From Carya illinoinensis (taxonomy: Eukaryota; Streptophyta; Magnoliopsida; Fagales; Juglandaceae): a stretch of 64,000 nt of DNA. Of the stretch, positions 1 to 9,226 are shown piece by piece. The position numbers and the translations under genes were made by a program. The DNA is taken from contig NC_056758.1 in assembly GCF_018687715.1 (NCBI RefSeq), positions 8,996,501-9,060,500 on the forward strand. Direction: 5' to 3'. Each line of letters starts with the position of its first letter. Within the stretch, counting starts at the first letter, position 1. Under the pieces are notes generated by a model. It saw nothing but the letters and a program-made list of their open reading frames with translations. It was not told the DNA's origin and did no database searches.

Positions 1-128
1 ATCTTGACATCGTGATCCTTGTCGAGGCATGGGGGTAGGGGGCATCATGCAGTCTTTCAAAGTACAACTAGAATCTAAACATAGAATTTGCATCCATGCA
101 TGGACATATATATATATATATATACAAT

Positions 129-275
129 AAATTTGTGTACAGTCATTTTTGTGTACTCTTTTATGCACTTCATTGATGTGATTAATTGTATATTAAAAAA
201 ACTAATGCAGCCAATCACATCAGTGGAGTGCATAGAGAGTACGCAAAAGTGACTGTATGTGATATTACTTATATA
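129..275. mobile_element. Foldback MITE, family A copy 1
   Basis: The two halves are inverted copies: TACAGTCATTTTTGTGTACTC on the left and, reverse-complemented, ATACAGTCACTTTTGCGTAC on the right, continuing through GCACTTCATTGATGTGATT. A clear second copy lies at 3543-3689. Confidence 0.7.
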
Positions 276-276
276 T

Positions 277-1200
277 ATAGGTCAACTAATAGTGTGTGGC
301 CTAGCATAGGTTGGTTGAATCCACCCCAGCCTGAAGTTAACATCCCATAGATTACTTTACAAAAATCCGATGCAAGAACCTAGTTATTAAAATTGTTGAA
401 GTACTCTTGGAGTAAAAGAATTTAAATGAAAACCCAATGATCAGCTATGAAAAAGAAAATTAAATCGTGGCAAACTCAAGAGATAGTTTGGACTTGAAAC
501 TATAGCTCGATATAATTAGTGTCATACGCCATTAAGCCCTTAGCCGCCTTCTACCGCCACACATAACATGACTCCATGGTAGAAAGAGAGAGAGGAAAAA
601 AAAGAGTCATTTCTATGAACCATTTTGATCTTAATGCAAATGAGACAGGTAATTAACAACTTGAATATATGATTTTCATGTGACGCGAACGCGACATTTA
701 AACTTGACTGATCCTAACATTACATGTGTACATTTGCCAAATGATCAACTGAGTTAGACAGAAGAGAGCATTTTTATATATGCATAGATGTTATCTAACT
801 TTTTTTATTCCCAAAAACCATTTTAGAAGGGAAAAAAATAGTCAAAGCCAAACGATCAAGATGTACATGAGTAAGCTTTCCCATACCTACATGATTATCT
901 ATATCATCGTTGGCCGGGTTGTCTATTTTGTTTGTCATTTCTAACATACATTTGGATCATTCGAAGAAAAATATGTGAACTTTTATCGGGAAATGCGTCT
1001 ATAAGATCTAGAATTGATACTTAAAACCCTCAGTGTTGAATTATCTTGAACAACATAATTATCAAACTCTCCCTCTCCCTCTTATCTCCAGAAAATAGCT
1101 CTACGCGGGAGGAATTAATATATGGTCGTTAAAGCTCGGGAGGTTGCAGTATTTTGTGTCCAAGAATTTTTTGTAATCAAGATCCTCTTACATCTTCCGA
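277..1200. other. Intergenic, AT-rich, nothing recognised
   Basis: No long ORF, no clear repeat boundary or RNA gene. A GA-rich patch lies near 583-603. Confidence 0.6.
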
Positions 1201-1229
1201 GTCTTTACATTTTACCGTTCCATTAGATA

Positions 1230-1607
1230 ATGGATGGAATATCATTTCTTAATGATATCCCATTATTACACCAATTGAACAATACCAATGACCGCATACT
1301 AGTATTTTGTTTACTCATTCTTTCCTTCACTTTTGGCTTTGCAATCATGGTTGGTGTGATTCTCGCCATAACTGTTGTTTGCTGCATCACATTGTTCAAA
1401 GATGTTTCCACTCTTACAAAGATAGCATATACTTCGGTGTCGGCACAGTTTGGCACAAATGGGATTGCACCAAATTTGCCAACTTTGACATACGAGGATA
1501 TGCTAGTCAGCCAAAAATGTCGATGGCTAGCCGATGTTCAGGACGATCATATTGACACTCCTTGCAATATGTCATTCATTTTCTATATATGTATGCAGTG
1601 TGTGTGA
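1230..1607 (+). CDS. Small unknown ORF with a membrane segment, duplicated nearby
   Basis: 125-residue ORF with a long hydrophobic stretch at about residues 24-56, followed by CCITLFKDVSTLTKIAYTSV. A second ORF at 2682-2963 carries ACITLFHDVSTLTKIACSRS, so the two are diverged duplicates separated by the hAT element at 1687-2560. The tail KCRWLADVQDDHIDTPC is faintly like the second half of an ATL-type RING-H2 finger, but the required Cys/His spacing is not met. It may be two remnants of one membrane-protein gene family. Coding status is unproven; no splice signals or flanking exons were identified. Confidence 0.25.
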   Translation: MDGISFLNDIPLLHQLNNTNDRILVFCLLILSFTFGFAIMVGVILAITVVCCITLFKDVSTLTKIAYTSVSAQFGTNGIAPNLPTLTYEDMLVSQKCRWLADVQDDHIDTPCNMSFIFYICMQCV

Positions 1608-1686
1608 GTAAAGGTTGAGATCATATAATAAGGCTTGCGTTTATTGTACTAAATTTATGCCTTTTGGTGATCTTTTCACTTTTGTT

Positions 1687-2560
1687 TAGGGCTGTATAGA
1701 TTAACCGGTTACCTGACCCACCCAAAATTTCCAATCCGGCCCGATACAAATTGCCCTAACCAGATCAAGCTAGAACGGAAACGAAAATATCCTTCTTACT
1801 TCCACTTTGCTTCAGAATGGTTCGGGTATTAGCCAATACGCGAAAGGATCCGAAATGGCAATCGAGTGAAAAAAAGCAAATAAGCTTACGAAAAAATCAA
1901 GAAAAGCATTAAAAGGCAAAAAAGCAAAAAAGTGTCAGAAGCAGCTCCATCATCGCTGACTCCACAATCCTTTCCCAAAAAGCAACACAATTCAACCTTA
2001 AATATATATTAATGGAAGAAGATGAACATAGGCATCCACCATTTTGGCTACAAGCCACCGACTCTCCCCATAATCGTGATTGACCATCGTCTGGCTTCCT
2101 CAACTCTGGTCTTCTTCTCCTACTTTTGTAAGTCATTGCCTTTTTCTTCTTTTCATAGTAATCCCTTTGTTTATGTCTCGCACCTTGCAAATATTCAGAC
2201 CACATTTATTGAAGAAAAACTGGGACTCCCTCCTCAATCTAGTTCTCGTTCTTATCGCCATTACTTGTGGATTCCTTAGCAGAAACACAAACAGCAACAA
2301 CAACAATGTAAGTTGAAACGAGCTCCTACGAAGAACCAAACATTCTAAACACACCGTCACTAATCTGCGGCAAGAGGTACGGTTAATGTATCTCATTAAT
2401 TGGGGAGAAAATAATGGGTTGGAAATAATGGTTCTTTCAGAAAGAAACATGGTTCGGGTAATCGATTATGGATATGAATATGGAAATCGGAAGCTGCCTT
2501 GATTCAGGTCAGGTCAAAAACACTATTTTCATACCAGCTCAAGTCGACTGAACAACCCTA
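1687..2560. mobile_element. Non-autonomous hAT element with 8-bp target duplication
   Basis: The ends are TAGGGCTGT (left) and, reverse-complemented, TAGGGTTGT (right), the usual plant hAT terminus. The flanks carry an exact 8-bp direct repeat CTTTTGTT at 1679-1686 and 2561-2568, the hAT-sized duplication. 874 bp long; no transposase ORF inside, so it would need a partner transposase. It lies between two similar small ORFs (1230-1607 and 2682-2963). Confidence 0.82.
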
Positions 2561-2681
2561 CTTTTGTTTGAATTATGTATTGATTATATATGTATATATC
2601 TATAGTATTGTGTATGACTTTTGTTCAAAGCATACTTTATTAGATCGAAGCATACTTTATTAGATATATTATCACTTCTTC

Positions 2682-2963
2682 GTGATACCCCAACATGATC
2701 ACAAGATTCCTACTACAATTACAACATACTTGTGTTTTTTTTTTCCCCTTAATTTTGGATGCTTTTCTCATCTTCATGACGTTTGCTGTGGTTTCATCGT
2801 AACTGCTGCATGCATAACTTTGTTTCACGATGTTTCGACTTTGACGAAGATAGCGTGTTCCAGATCTGTTTCAGCACATGATCACATTGGGAACAAAAAG
2901 GCTGGACCATCGCAAGCTTCAACAGTTGAGACCGGAATATGGTATGCCAAGCGTGTAGGCTGA
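2682..2963 (+). pseudogene. Diverged partial copy of the small ORF at 1230-1607
   Basis: Shares the segment CITLF-DVSTLTKIA and a hydrophobic stretch before it with the upstream ORF, with about two thirds identity over the best part; both ends have diverged. 93 residues, no recognised domain. Probably a remnant of the same duplicated sequence. Confidence 0.25.
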
Positions 2964-3007
2964 TGATCAGACTAATATTCGGGCGCACAAGTTGAATGTC
3001 ATTTATT

Positions 3008-3192
3008 TATGAGTAATTACATACCCCAAACTCTCATCATATTCTCATCACACTATGTAAGATATGGTATATTTATCATCATTTGATGATAAAGAATCAT
3101 CCAATAAATGATCATCTAATGGTCATAAATGTGCCACATTTTATATAGTAAGATGAGAGTGGGATGATAATATGATATATAAAATTTTTCTT
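3008..3192. mobile_element. Foldback MITE with long imperfect arms
   Basis: The left arm (about 3040-3100, ACTATGTAAGATATGGTATA then TTTGATGAT) is mirrored by the reverse complement of 3105-3165 (ACTATATAAAATGTGGCACA then ATTAGATGAT). The arms are about 75 bp and the unit has no coding capacity. Confidence 0.6.
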
Positions 3193-3282
3193 TATTTTAC
3201 GTCAGTTTTAGGAACTACGTACGATTCTGACTTGACTTCAACTCCAACAAGCACCTAGATCTAACTTTCTTTCGCCTTCTCA

Positions 3283-3874
3283 AATTACAAGAAATCAGGG
3301 CTTTTCCAATGCTCAAAATCGTTACAAAAAATTTAAAAAAAATCAATGCAAAAGACCAGTTTTGAAACTTGATGTAAAAAGGCTGTGGCGATGTAAAATT
3401 CGTTGCAATTAAAGGCTTTTTGTGGTGAATTTTTTCGCCACAAAAAGTGAAAAAAATCGCTACAAAAGGCCAATTTCAAAATTTGATGCTGTTAAAACAC
3501 TAATCCCAAGGGACCACTCATGTCATAACATGTTTTTGAATAGAGTAATGCTATATACAGTCATTTTTGCGCACTCCCTGCGCACTCTACTGATATGATT
3601 GGCTGGATTAATTTTTTTTTAATACACAACCAATCATATCACTGGAGTGCACAAAGGAGTCCGCAAAAATGACTGCACATAGAATTTTCCTTTTGAATAT
3701 GGCGGCGAATTTTTCCATTACAAAAAGTGAAAAAATCGCTACAAAAGACCAGTTTTAAAAGTTGATGTTAAAAGTCTACAGCAACATCAAAATCGCTAGA
3801 ATTAATGACTTATTGCGGCAATTATATTTTTAAAAATACTAAAATCGCTGCAAAAGTTTATTTTTCTTGTAGTG
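3283..3874. mobile_element. Short non-autonomous CACTA-like element
   Basis: The right end TTTTTCTTGTAGTG (to 3874) is the inverted form of the plant CACTA terminus CACTACAAGAAAAA. The left end near 3283 reads TTACAAGAAATCAGGGC, with the first bases decayed. Between them are repeated subterminal motifs such as CGCCACAAAAAGTGAAAAAA and ATCGCTACAAAAG. A family A MITE sits inside (3543-3689). No ORF. Confidence 0.6.
3543..3689. mobile_element. Foldback MITE, family A copy 2, nested in a CACTA-like element
   Basis: Inverted halves: TCATTTTTGCGCACTCC then TGATATGATTGG, mirrored by CCAATCATATCA and GGAGTCCGCAAAAATGA. It is the same family as 129-275 and interrupts the short CACTA-like element at 3283-3874, so it inserted later. 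Confidence 0.75.
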
Positions 3875-3994
3875 AAAATTGGGAAAACTAGTGAACAAAT
3901 AACCAAGGCCAAACCCAAAATCAACCATTATCAAGCTTTTACAAATTTAAAACAAAAACAAAAAATAAAAATCTTAAAAATTAGAGCATGCGAG

Positions 3995-4190
3995 TTGATT
4001 AGACTCAATGAGCACCATTAAAGGATCCATTGCAAATTCTAGATTGGTCAATCGCAACGTCAAGAGTTAAGAAGATCAATGAAGTAATATAAGGATTGGT
4101 GCAATTTACTTGGGCCGAGTTTGCAAATTTATCAAGCAAGATCTCAACATTCAAGATGAAATTGAAAGAAAAATAACCAGTTTTAATCCA
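3995..4190 (+). pseudogene. 3' end of a second gypsy polyprotein, upstream of the 5' LTR
   Basis: This stretch matches the end of the internal region at 6685-6891 (for example AGCACCATTAAAGG and AAATTTATC[AG]), which there encodes the tail of the polyprotein. Its place directly before the 5' LTR means that another copy of the family once lay in tandem to the left and has mostly been lost. Confidence 0.6.
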
Positions 4191-4709
4191 TGTGATACAA
4201 GCTACAGAGAGGGCCGGTATAGCCTAGGGTTTAGTGTAGACATTTTATTTCAATAAGTACAGGCGTGTGGGCCTATTTTATGCTTATATATTTAATTCAT
4301 TAAGTGGACTTCTTTTATTAGCTATAATAGGCTTGTAGTTTAGGATGTTTTGGGCTTGAAGTTGTTCAGCCTATGTCTTTTAATTAATGAAGCTCTTAAT
4401 TGGCGTAGGGTTTCATGTTAGGCAGCCTAGGGTTTCATTGAGGCATTAAAAAGAGCCTTGTAGTCACATTTTACACATGTTTTAACATTGAATGAATTTT
4501 CAGAGAACTTTACAGTTTTCTCTACTTGTTCTTGATTAAACTACGAATTTATTAAAAGTAAAAACCTTTGGGGCGTTCTCACCAAATCTAGGTTCTTGAA
4601 ATAAGATTTCAACGGGTCTAGATCATCTTGACTTGATTATTGGCTTTCTTGGGTAAGTTTTCAATTTGATTGCGGGTTCAAGAGATTTCGATCTGACGGG
4701 TTCATATCA
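4191..4709 (+). repeat. 5' LTR of a Ty3/gypsy element
   Basis: About 519 bp, starting TGTGATACAAGC and ending GGTTCATATCA, matched by the copy at 6892-7395. It is followed 2 bp later by TGATATCAGAGC (4712-4723), a one-mismatch version of the initiator-Met tRNA primer-binding site TGGTATCAGAGC. The left border is inferred, since similarity to the other copy continues upstream. Confidence 0.7.
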
Positions 4710-5004
4710 TTTGATATCAGAGCCAGGTTCCAAATCAGGTTTGAGTTATCCTTTTTAATTCTTGCATTTTGGTTTTATCTTAAACGTGTTCTAGGGTTCC
4801 CTATTCTTATCTGCGATTCCTTCTTCATTCTTGTTAATTTCATGTTTGGATTCAGATCTGTAATTTTCACAATTGATTACTCATGTACTTGAGTCAAGAA
4901 TTCAGATCTACAAATTCTTTAATTGATTGTCCATTGTCTATTTCCACATATGTAATTTCTAGATCTTTAATTGATTGTCCTCCTACATGAATATTTGCTT
5001 TAAT

Positions 5005-5165
5005 TTCCAGATTTATAATTTCTAGATCTTCTTCTCACCAAATCTAGGTTCTTGAAACAAGATTTCAATGTACCTAGATCCTCTTGACTTGATTCTTAGT
5101 TTTCTTGGGTAAGTTTTCAATTTAATTGTGGGTTCAAAAGATTTCAAATTCCTGTCATTTTTAGA
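5005..5165 (+). repeat. Third, partial copy of the gypsy LTR end inside the element
   Basis: CACCAAATCTAGGTTCTTGAA at about 5037 and TTTTCTTGGGTAAGTTTTCA just after it repeat the last 150 bp of the 5' LTR (4578-4690). It lies in the would-be gag leader, a partial tandem duplication. Confidence 0.6.
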
Positions 5166-5189
5166 TTTGTAATCTTTGCTTTGATTTTA

Positions 5190-6782
5190 GTGAAAAGCTA
5201 AATGGGTCAGTTTTGAACTACCCAACATATGACAAGTAGCTTTATGCATTGGTGATAGCATTAGAGACTTGGCGACATTACCTTTGACCGAAAGAATTTG
5301 TCATACATACCGACCTTGAGTTCTTGAAACACTTGCAGTGACAAGGTAAGTTGAATAGAAGGCATGCCAAGTGGGTAGAATTTATTGAGACATTTCCTTA
5401 TGTAATCAAATACAAACAAGATAAAGAAAATATTGTGGCTGATGTATTATCAAGAGGTATGCCCTTGTCTCTTCTTTAAATGCAAAGTTATTGGGATTTG
5501 AATTTATTAAGGAATTGTATGCTAATTATGATGACTTTGCTAGCGTGTATAGAGCATGTGAGAAGGCAACGTTTCGTAAGTTCTATAGACTCGATGGGTA
5601 TTTATTTAGAGAGAATAAACTCTATGTGCCTAATAATTCTATGCGTGAGTTACTTGTGAGTGAAGCACAAGAAAGTGGTTTGATGGATCATTTTTTTTTT
5701 TTTTTTTTTTTTTGCCAAAGATGAAACGTGATAGGGAGAGACTTTGTGCTAGATGCATTACATGTAGACAGGCCAAATCTAGAGTCTTACCACATGGATT
5801 ATACACTCCTTTACCCGTACCTAATACACCTTGGGTAGATATTTTTACGGACTCTGTTTTAGGCTTGCCTTGGTCAAGGAAAGGCGAGGATTCGATTTTT
5901 GTGGTTGTTGATAGGTTTTCTATGATGGCACATTTCATATATTGTCATAAAACCGATGATGCAACCCACATCGCTAATTTATTCTTTAGAGAGATAGAAT
6001 GGCTCCATGGTATTCCTAGAAGTATTGTGTCTGATCATGATGTTAAGTTCCTTAGCTATTTTTGAAAAGTCTAGTGGGGAAAGTTGGGAACTAAATTATT
6101 GTTTTTGACTACTTGTCTCCCCCAAATGAATGGACAAACTAAGGTAATGAATAAAACTTTATCTACTTTGTTGCATACTATAATTCAAAAGAATTTGAAA
6201 AATTAGAAGGATTGTTTGCCATTTATCAAATTTGCATATAATCAGAGTGTTCATTCTACTACTAATTTTTCACTATTTGAGACTGTTTATAGTTTTAATC
6301 CACTGACTCCTTTAGATTTGCTGCCTTTGCTTGCTAATAAAAGGACAAGTTTGGATGGTCAAAAGAAGGTTGAGATGGTGAAGAAACTCCATGAAAGTGT
6401 ATGGCAACACATAGAAAAGAAAAATGAACAAGATGCGACCAAAATCAACAAGGGTCGTAGACAAGTCATCTTTGAATTGGGTGATTGATTTCCAGCCTGT
6501 AGACGATCCAAGCTACATCCTAGAAGGGATGGTCCATTTCAAGTCCTTGAGAGAAACAATAATAATGCATACAAGTTGAATCTTCCAAGCGAGTATAACA
6601 TTAGTACGACATTTAATATTTCTGATCTTTCTCTTTTTTATGTAAGCGACGAATCGAGGACGAATTCTTTTGAAGAAATGGGGAATGATGAGAATCAACA
6701 AGCACCATTAAAGGGTCCATTGCAAGTTCTAGAGGGGCCAATCACAAGTTCAAGAGCTAAAATGATCAAGGAAACAAAATAA
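5190..6782 (+). pseudogene. Ty3/gypsy pol remnant: RNase H end, zinc-binding region, integrase, C-terminal tail
   Basis: Pieces in all frames fit the end of a plant gypsy polyprotein. About 5285-5480 gives RNase H residues (HTDLEFLKHLQ, stop, [20 protein letters not shown], then [10 protein letters not shown]). 5491-5690 gives the linker up to GLMDHF. 5712-6065 gives an integrase N-terminus and core ([46 protein letters not shown]), where the catalytic DDE Asp are partly visible. 6216-6488 gives FIKFAYNQSVHSTTNFS, and about 6500-6782 the C-terminal tail. Gag, protease and the reverse-transcriptase core are absent. Stops and frameshifts separate the parts, so it is dead. A 25-bp T run (5690-5714) replaces about 15 codons at the integrase start. 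Confidence 0.8.
5690..5714 (+). repeat. T homopolymer replacing part of the gypsy integrase region
   Basis: About 25 T interrupt the polyprotein exactly between GLMDHF and PKMKRD, where related elements have a short HHCC-leading segment. It could be a poly-A/T insertion scar with deletion. Confidence 0.7.
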
Positions 6783-6891
6783 GGATTGGTGGAATCCACT
6801 TGGGCAAAGTTTACAAATTTATCGAACAAGACTCCCAACATTCAACATGGGCTTGAAAGAAAAAGAACCAATTTTAATTTATGTGATACAA

Positions 6892-7395
6892 GCTATAGAA
6901 GGTGGCAGCATAGCCTAAGGTTTAGTGCAAATTCTTTATTTCAATAAATACAGGCATGTGGGCCTATTTTTGTTTATATATTTAATTCATTAAGTGAACT
7001 TCTTTTATTAGCTATAGGCGTGTAGTTTAGGATGTTTTGGGCTTGAGTTATTCAGCCCATGTCTTTTAATTAATGAAGGTTTTAGTTGGCCTAGGGTTTC
7101 ATGTTAGGCGGCCTAGGGTTTCATGGAGGCATTAAAAAGAGTCTTATAGCCACATTTTACACAAGTGTTAATATTAAATGAAATTTCAAAGAACTTTTCA
7201 GTTTTATCTACTTGTTCTTTATTGAACTTCGAACTTATCAAAGGTAAAAAATTTTGTGGCATTCTCACCAAATCTAGGTTCTTGAAACAAGATTTCAACG
7301 GGTCTAAATCATCTTAACTTGATTATTAGCTTTATTGGATAAGTTTTCAATTAGATTGTAGATTCAAGAAATGTCAATCCCAAGGGTTCACATCA
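6892..7395 (+). repeat. 3' LTR of a Ty3/gypsy element
   Basis: 504 bp, about 85 percent similar to 4191-4709 by eye (TGTGATACAAGC start, GGTTCACATCA end). No standard polypurine tract directly precedes the start; AGAAAAAGAA lies about 20 bp upstream. Confidence 0.7.
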
Positions 7396-7648
7396 CAAGT
7401 CTAGAGCACCGAAACATAGGTTAAATATAGAAACAATATTTCCTAAGTTTTTATTTAATTGGTGTATTTGGTCTGATCTTAGTATTCTTGCAAACCCACA
7501 ACATATTTTCAATACCAAATTAACCGACTAAATTTTTGAATATCTGATCCATGGAAGCTAAATTCCTCTGCAATATTATCGCTGATCTCAAGTACTCATG
7601 ATGTTTTGCTTTAAAAGATAATCGGCCCATCTGCTATGAGTAATTATT

Positions 7649-7752
7649 TTTTTTTTTTTTTTTTTGATATTGGGGATTGGGGAGGGGGATCGAACCCAAG
7701 ACCTCTCTTATAGAGGCTTGAGTCTTATGCCATCTGAGCCACATGCTCTTGG
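7649..7752 (-). mobile_element. tRNA-derived SINE with 18-bp target duplication
   Basis: Read on the minus strand, a body with RNA polymerase III box A TGGCTCAGATG (7741-7731) and box B GTTCGATCC (7695-7687) ends in an A tail (T run at about 7649-7665 on plus). Exact 18-bp duplicates of CTGCTATGAGTAATTATT lie at 7631-7648 and 7753-7770, typical of LINE-driven insertion. It resembles a tRNA but is not a functional one: the acceptor ends do not pair. Confidence 0.85.
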
Positions 7753-7770
7753 CTGCTATGAGTAATTATT

Positions 7771-8390
7771 AGATAGTCTAAAAAAAAATAAAAACGCGGT
7801 ACTAATCTCATTCTATGATCATAAATATATGTCATGTTATTGACCATTAATACTTATATGAGTAAGTTTAATGTCTTGACATCTTTTTAATAGAATTTCC
7901 ACGTCATTTATACTCACGGAATATCTTATGATAACCTTTTCGTCTATTACTCCTACTCACAAAGATCGGATTGGGAAGTCAAGAGGATCCTTTACTCTCT
8001 CCTTCCTTACTACTTCTTTTATGTTGAAAACCCGCATCCCTTACTTCTTAATGCTTTCTTAGATCTACTTGTCACAAGAAGCATATTACTTTGGAGACAG
8101 CTTCTCGAATAACGTCGACCCCTGTTTTTACAACTTTTATGTATAATATTCATGTGTTATTCGCACTCGTTGGGGACATGACCCCTTTTTTCTATTCCAA
8201 AAGTTGGGTACGTACGTATCGTCATATATATTCTAGTACTGGTTAGAATTAAATCTTGTCGTTTTTGATCAATTATTCGTTGGGAGGCCAGGCCGCCATC
8301 AATTATTCGTTAATTTGGTACTCGTTAATGTTAAATAGCTCGTCTTTTCTCAATGTTATCTTGTTGAAGATACAGAGGATCGGTTTGTAT
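7771..8390. other. Intergenic, nothing recognised
   Basis: AT-rich, no long ORF. GTTGGGAGGCC and CAATTATTCGTT repeat at 8268-8310, a short local duplication. Confidence 0.5.
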
Positions 8391-8392
8391 AT

Positions 8393-8545
8393 ATGCATAC
8401 AATAAAAATCGGTATTTGTAACCAATATTTTACAACTAAAAGAATTATTTTAGATGAAAATGTATTCATTTTCGTTAGAAATAATCATTTTAGTTACAAA
8501 ATATTGATCACAAAAATTTATTTTTCTTATATACGTCATGCATTT
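8393..8545. mobile_element. Foldback MITE with CACTA-like ends
   Basis: The reverse complement of the right end (TATAAGAAAAATAAATTTTT) matches the CACTA-type sequence at 38808 (CACTATAAGAAAAATGG then ATTTTTGTAA), and the left half mirrors it imperfectly (ATACAATAAAAATCGG). Includes a short ORF with no meaning. Confidence 0.4.
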
Positions 8546-9187
8546 ATTCAAATTAAACTCAAGGAAAATTGGATGATCTTTTTTTATTTAATAGGTGAGA
8601 CTGCAAGAAAAATGGTGATTTCCTAATAAGCCATCGATCATTGGATGGCAGCCTAGATAGGGCTGCCGGTGGTTCGCGAGGCCACTTGATCTGTGTGGCT
8701 TATGTGGTGGCGCCACCAACAAAGGTAACCGAGGTGGTAGTGGCTAGCCATCAAACTGGTTGTCTCTTTTTCATTTTAGTTTTTTTATTTAAAAAATATA
8801 TTCTGTTCTTTTTTGTCTATTTTTATTTTATTCTATATTTTATAATACTTTTTTATAATTAATGAAATCATTTTATCTATTTCTAATAAGGGTGCTAGTT
8901 GACGCAGAATTATATATATTAATTGCCACATGTCAACTTTCATTGGTTGACATGTGGCTTTGCCACGTGGCAGTTGTTCCTTGAAAGGAGTTAGTGGAAA
9001 ATAATATAAGGACCTAATTATAAATTTTGTGATCAGACTCAATGATCAGTTAATTAATCGCCAAAATTAATAACCCAATGAGCATTTTTATTTTTTACAA
9101 ATTAACGAGCGGAAATTCAATTAATTATAACCGATTTTTTATTTAATACTCCCGATTTACGGACTTATTAATTAGGGAAATCCTCAT

Positions 9188-9190
<3 letters not shown>

Positions 9191-9224
<34 letters not shown>
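9191..9224. repeat. (TA)17 microsatellite
   Basis: Uninterrupted TA repeat; a second, shorter TA run follows at 9239-9257. Confidence 0.9.

Positions 9225-9226
<2 letters not shown>

Noticed and set aside
740..775. miR156-like string TAGACAGAAGAGAGCAT
   Set aside because: Mismatches to the known miRNA and no hairpin-forming partner nearby.
7660..7760. A tRNA gene on the minus strand
   Set aside because: Boxes A and B are present, but the acceptor stem does not pair, an A tail follows and an 18-bp duplication flanks it, so it is a SINE.
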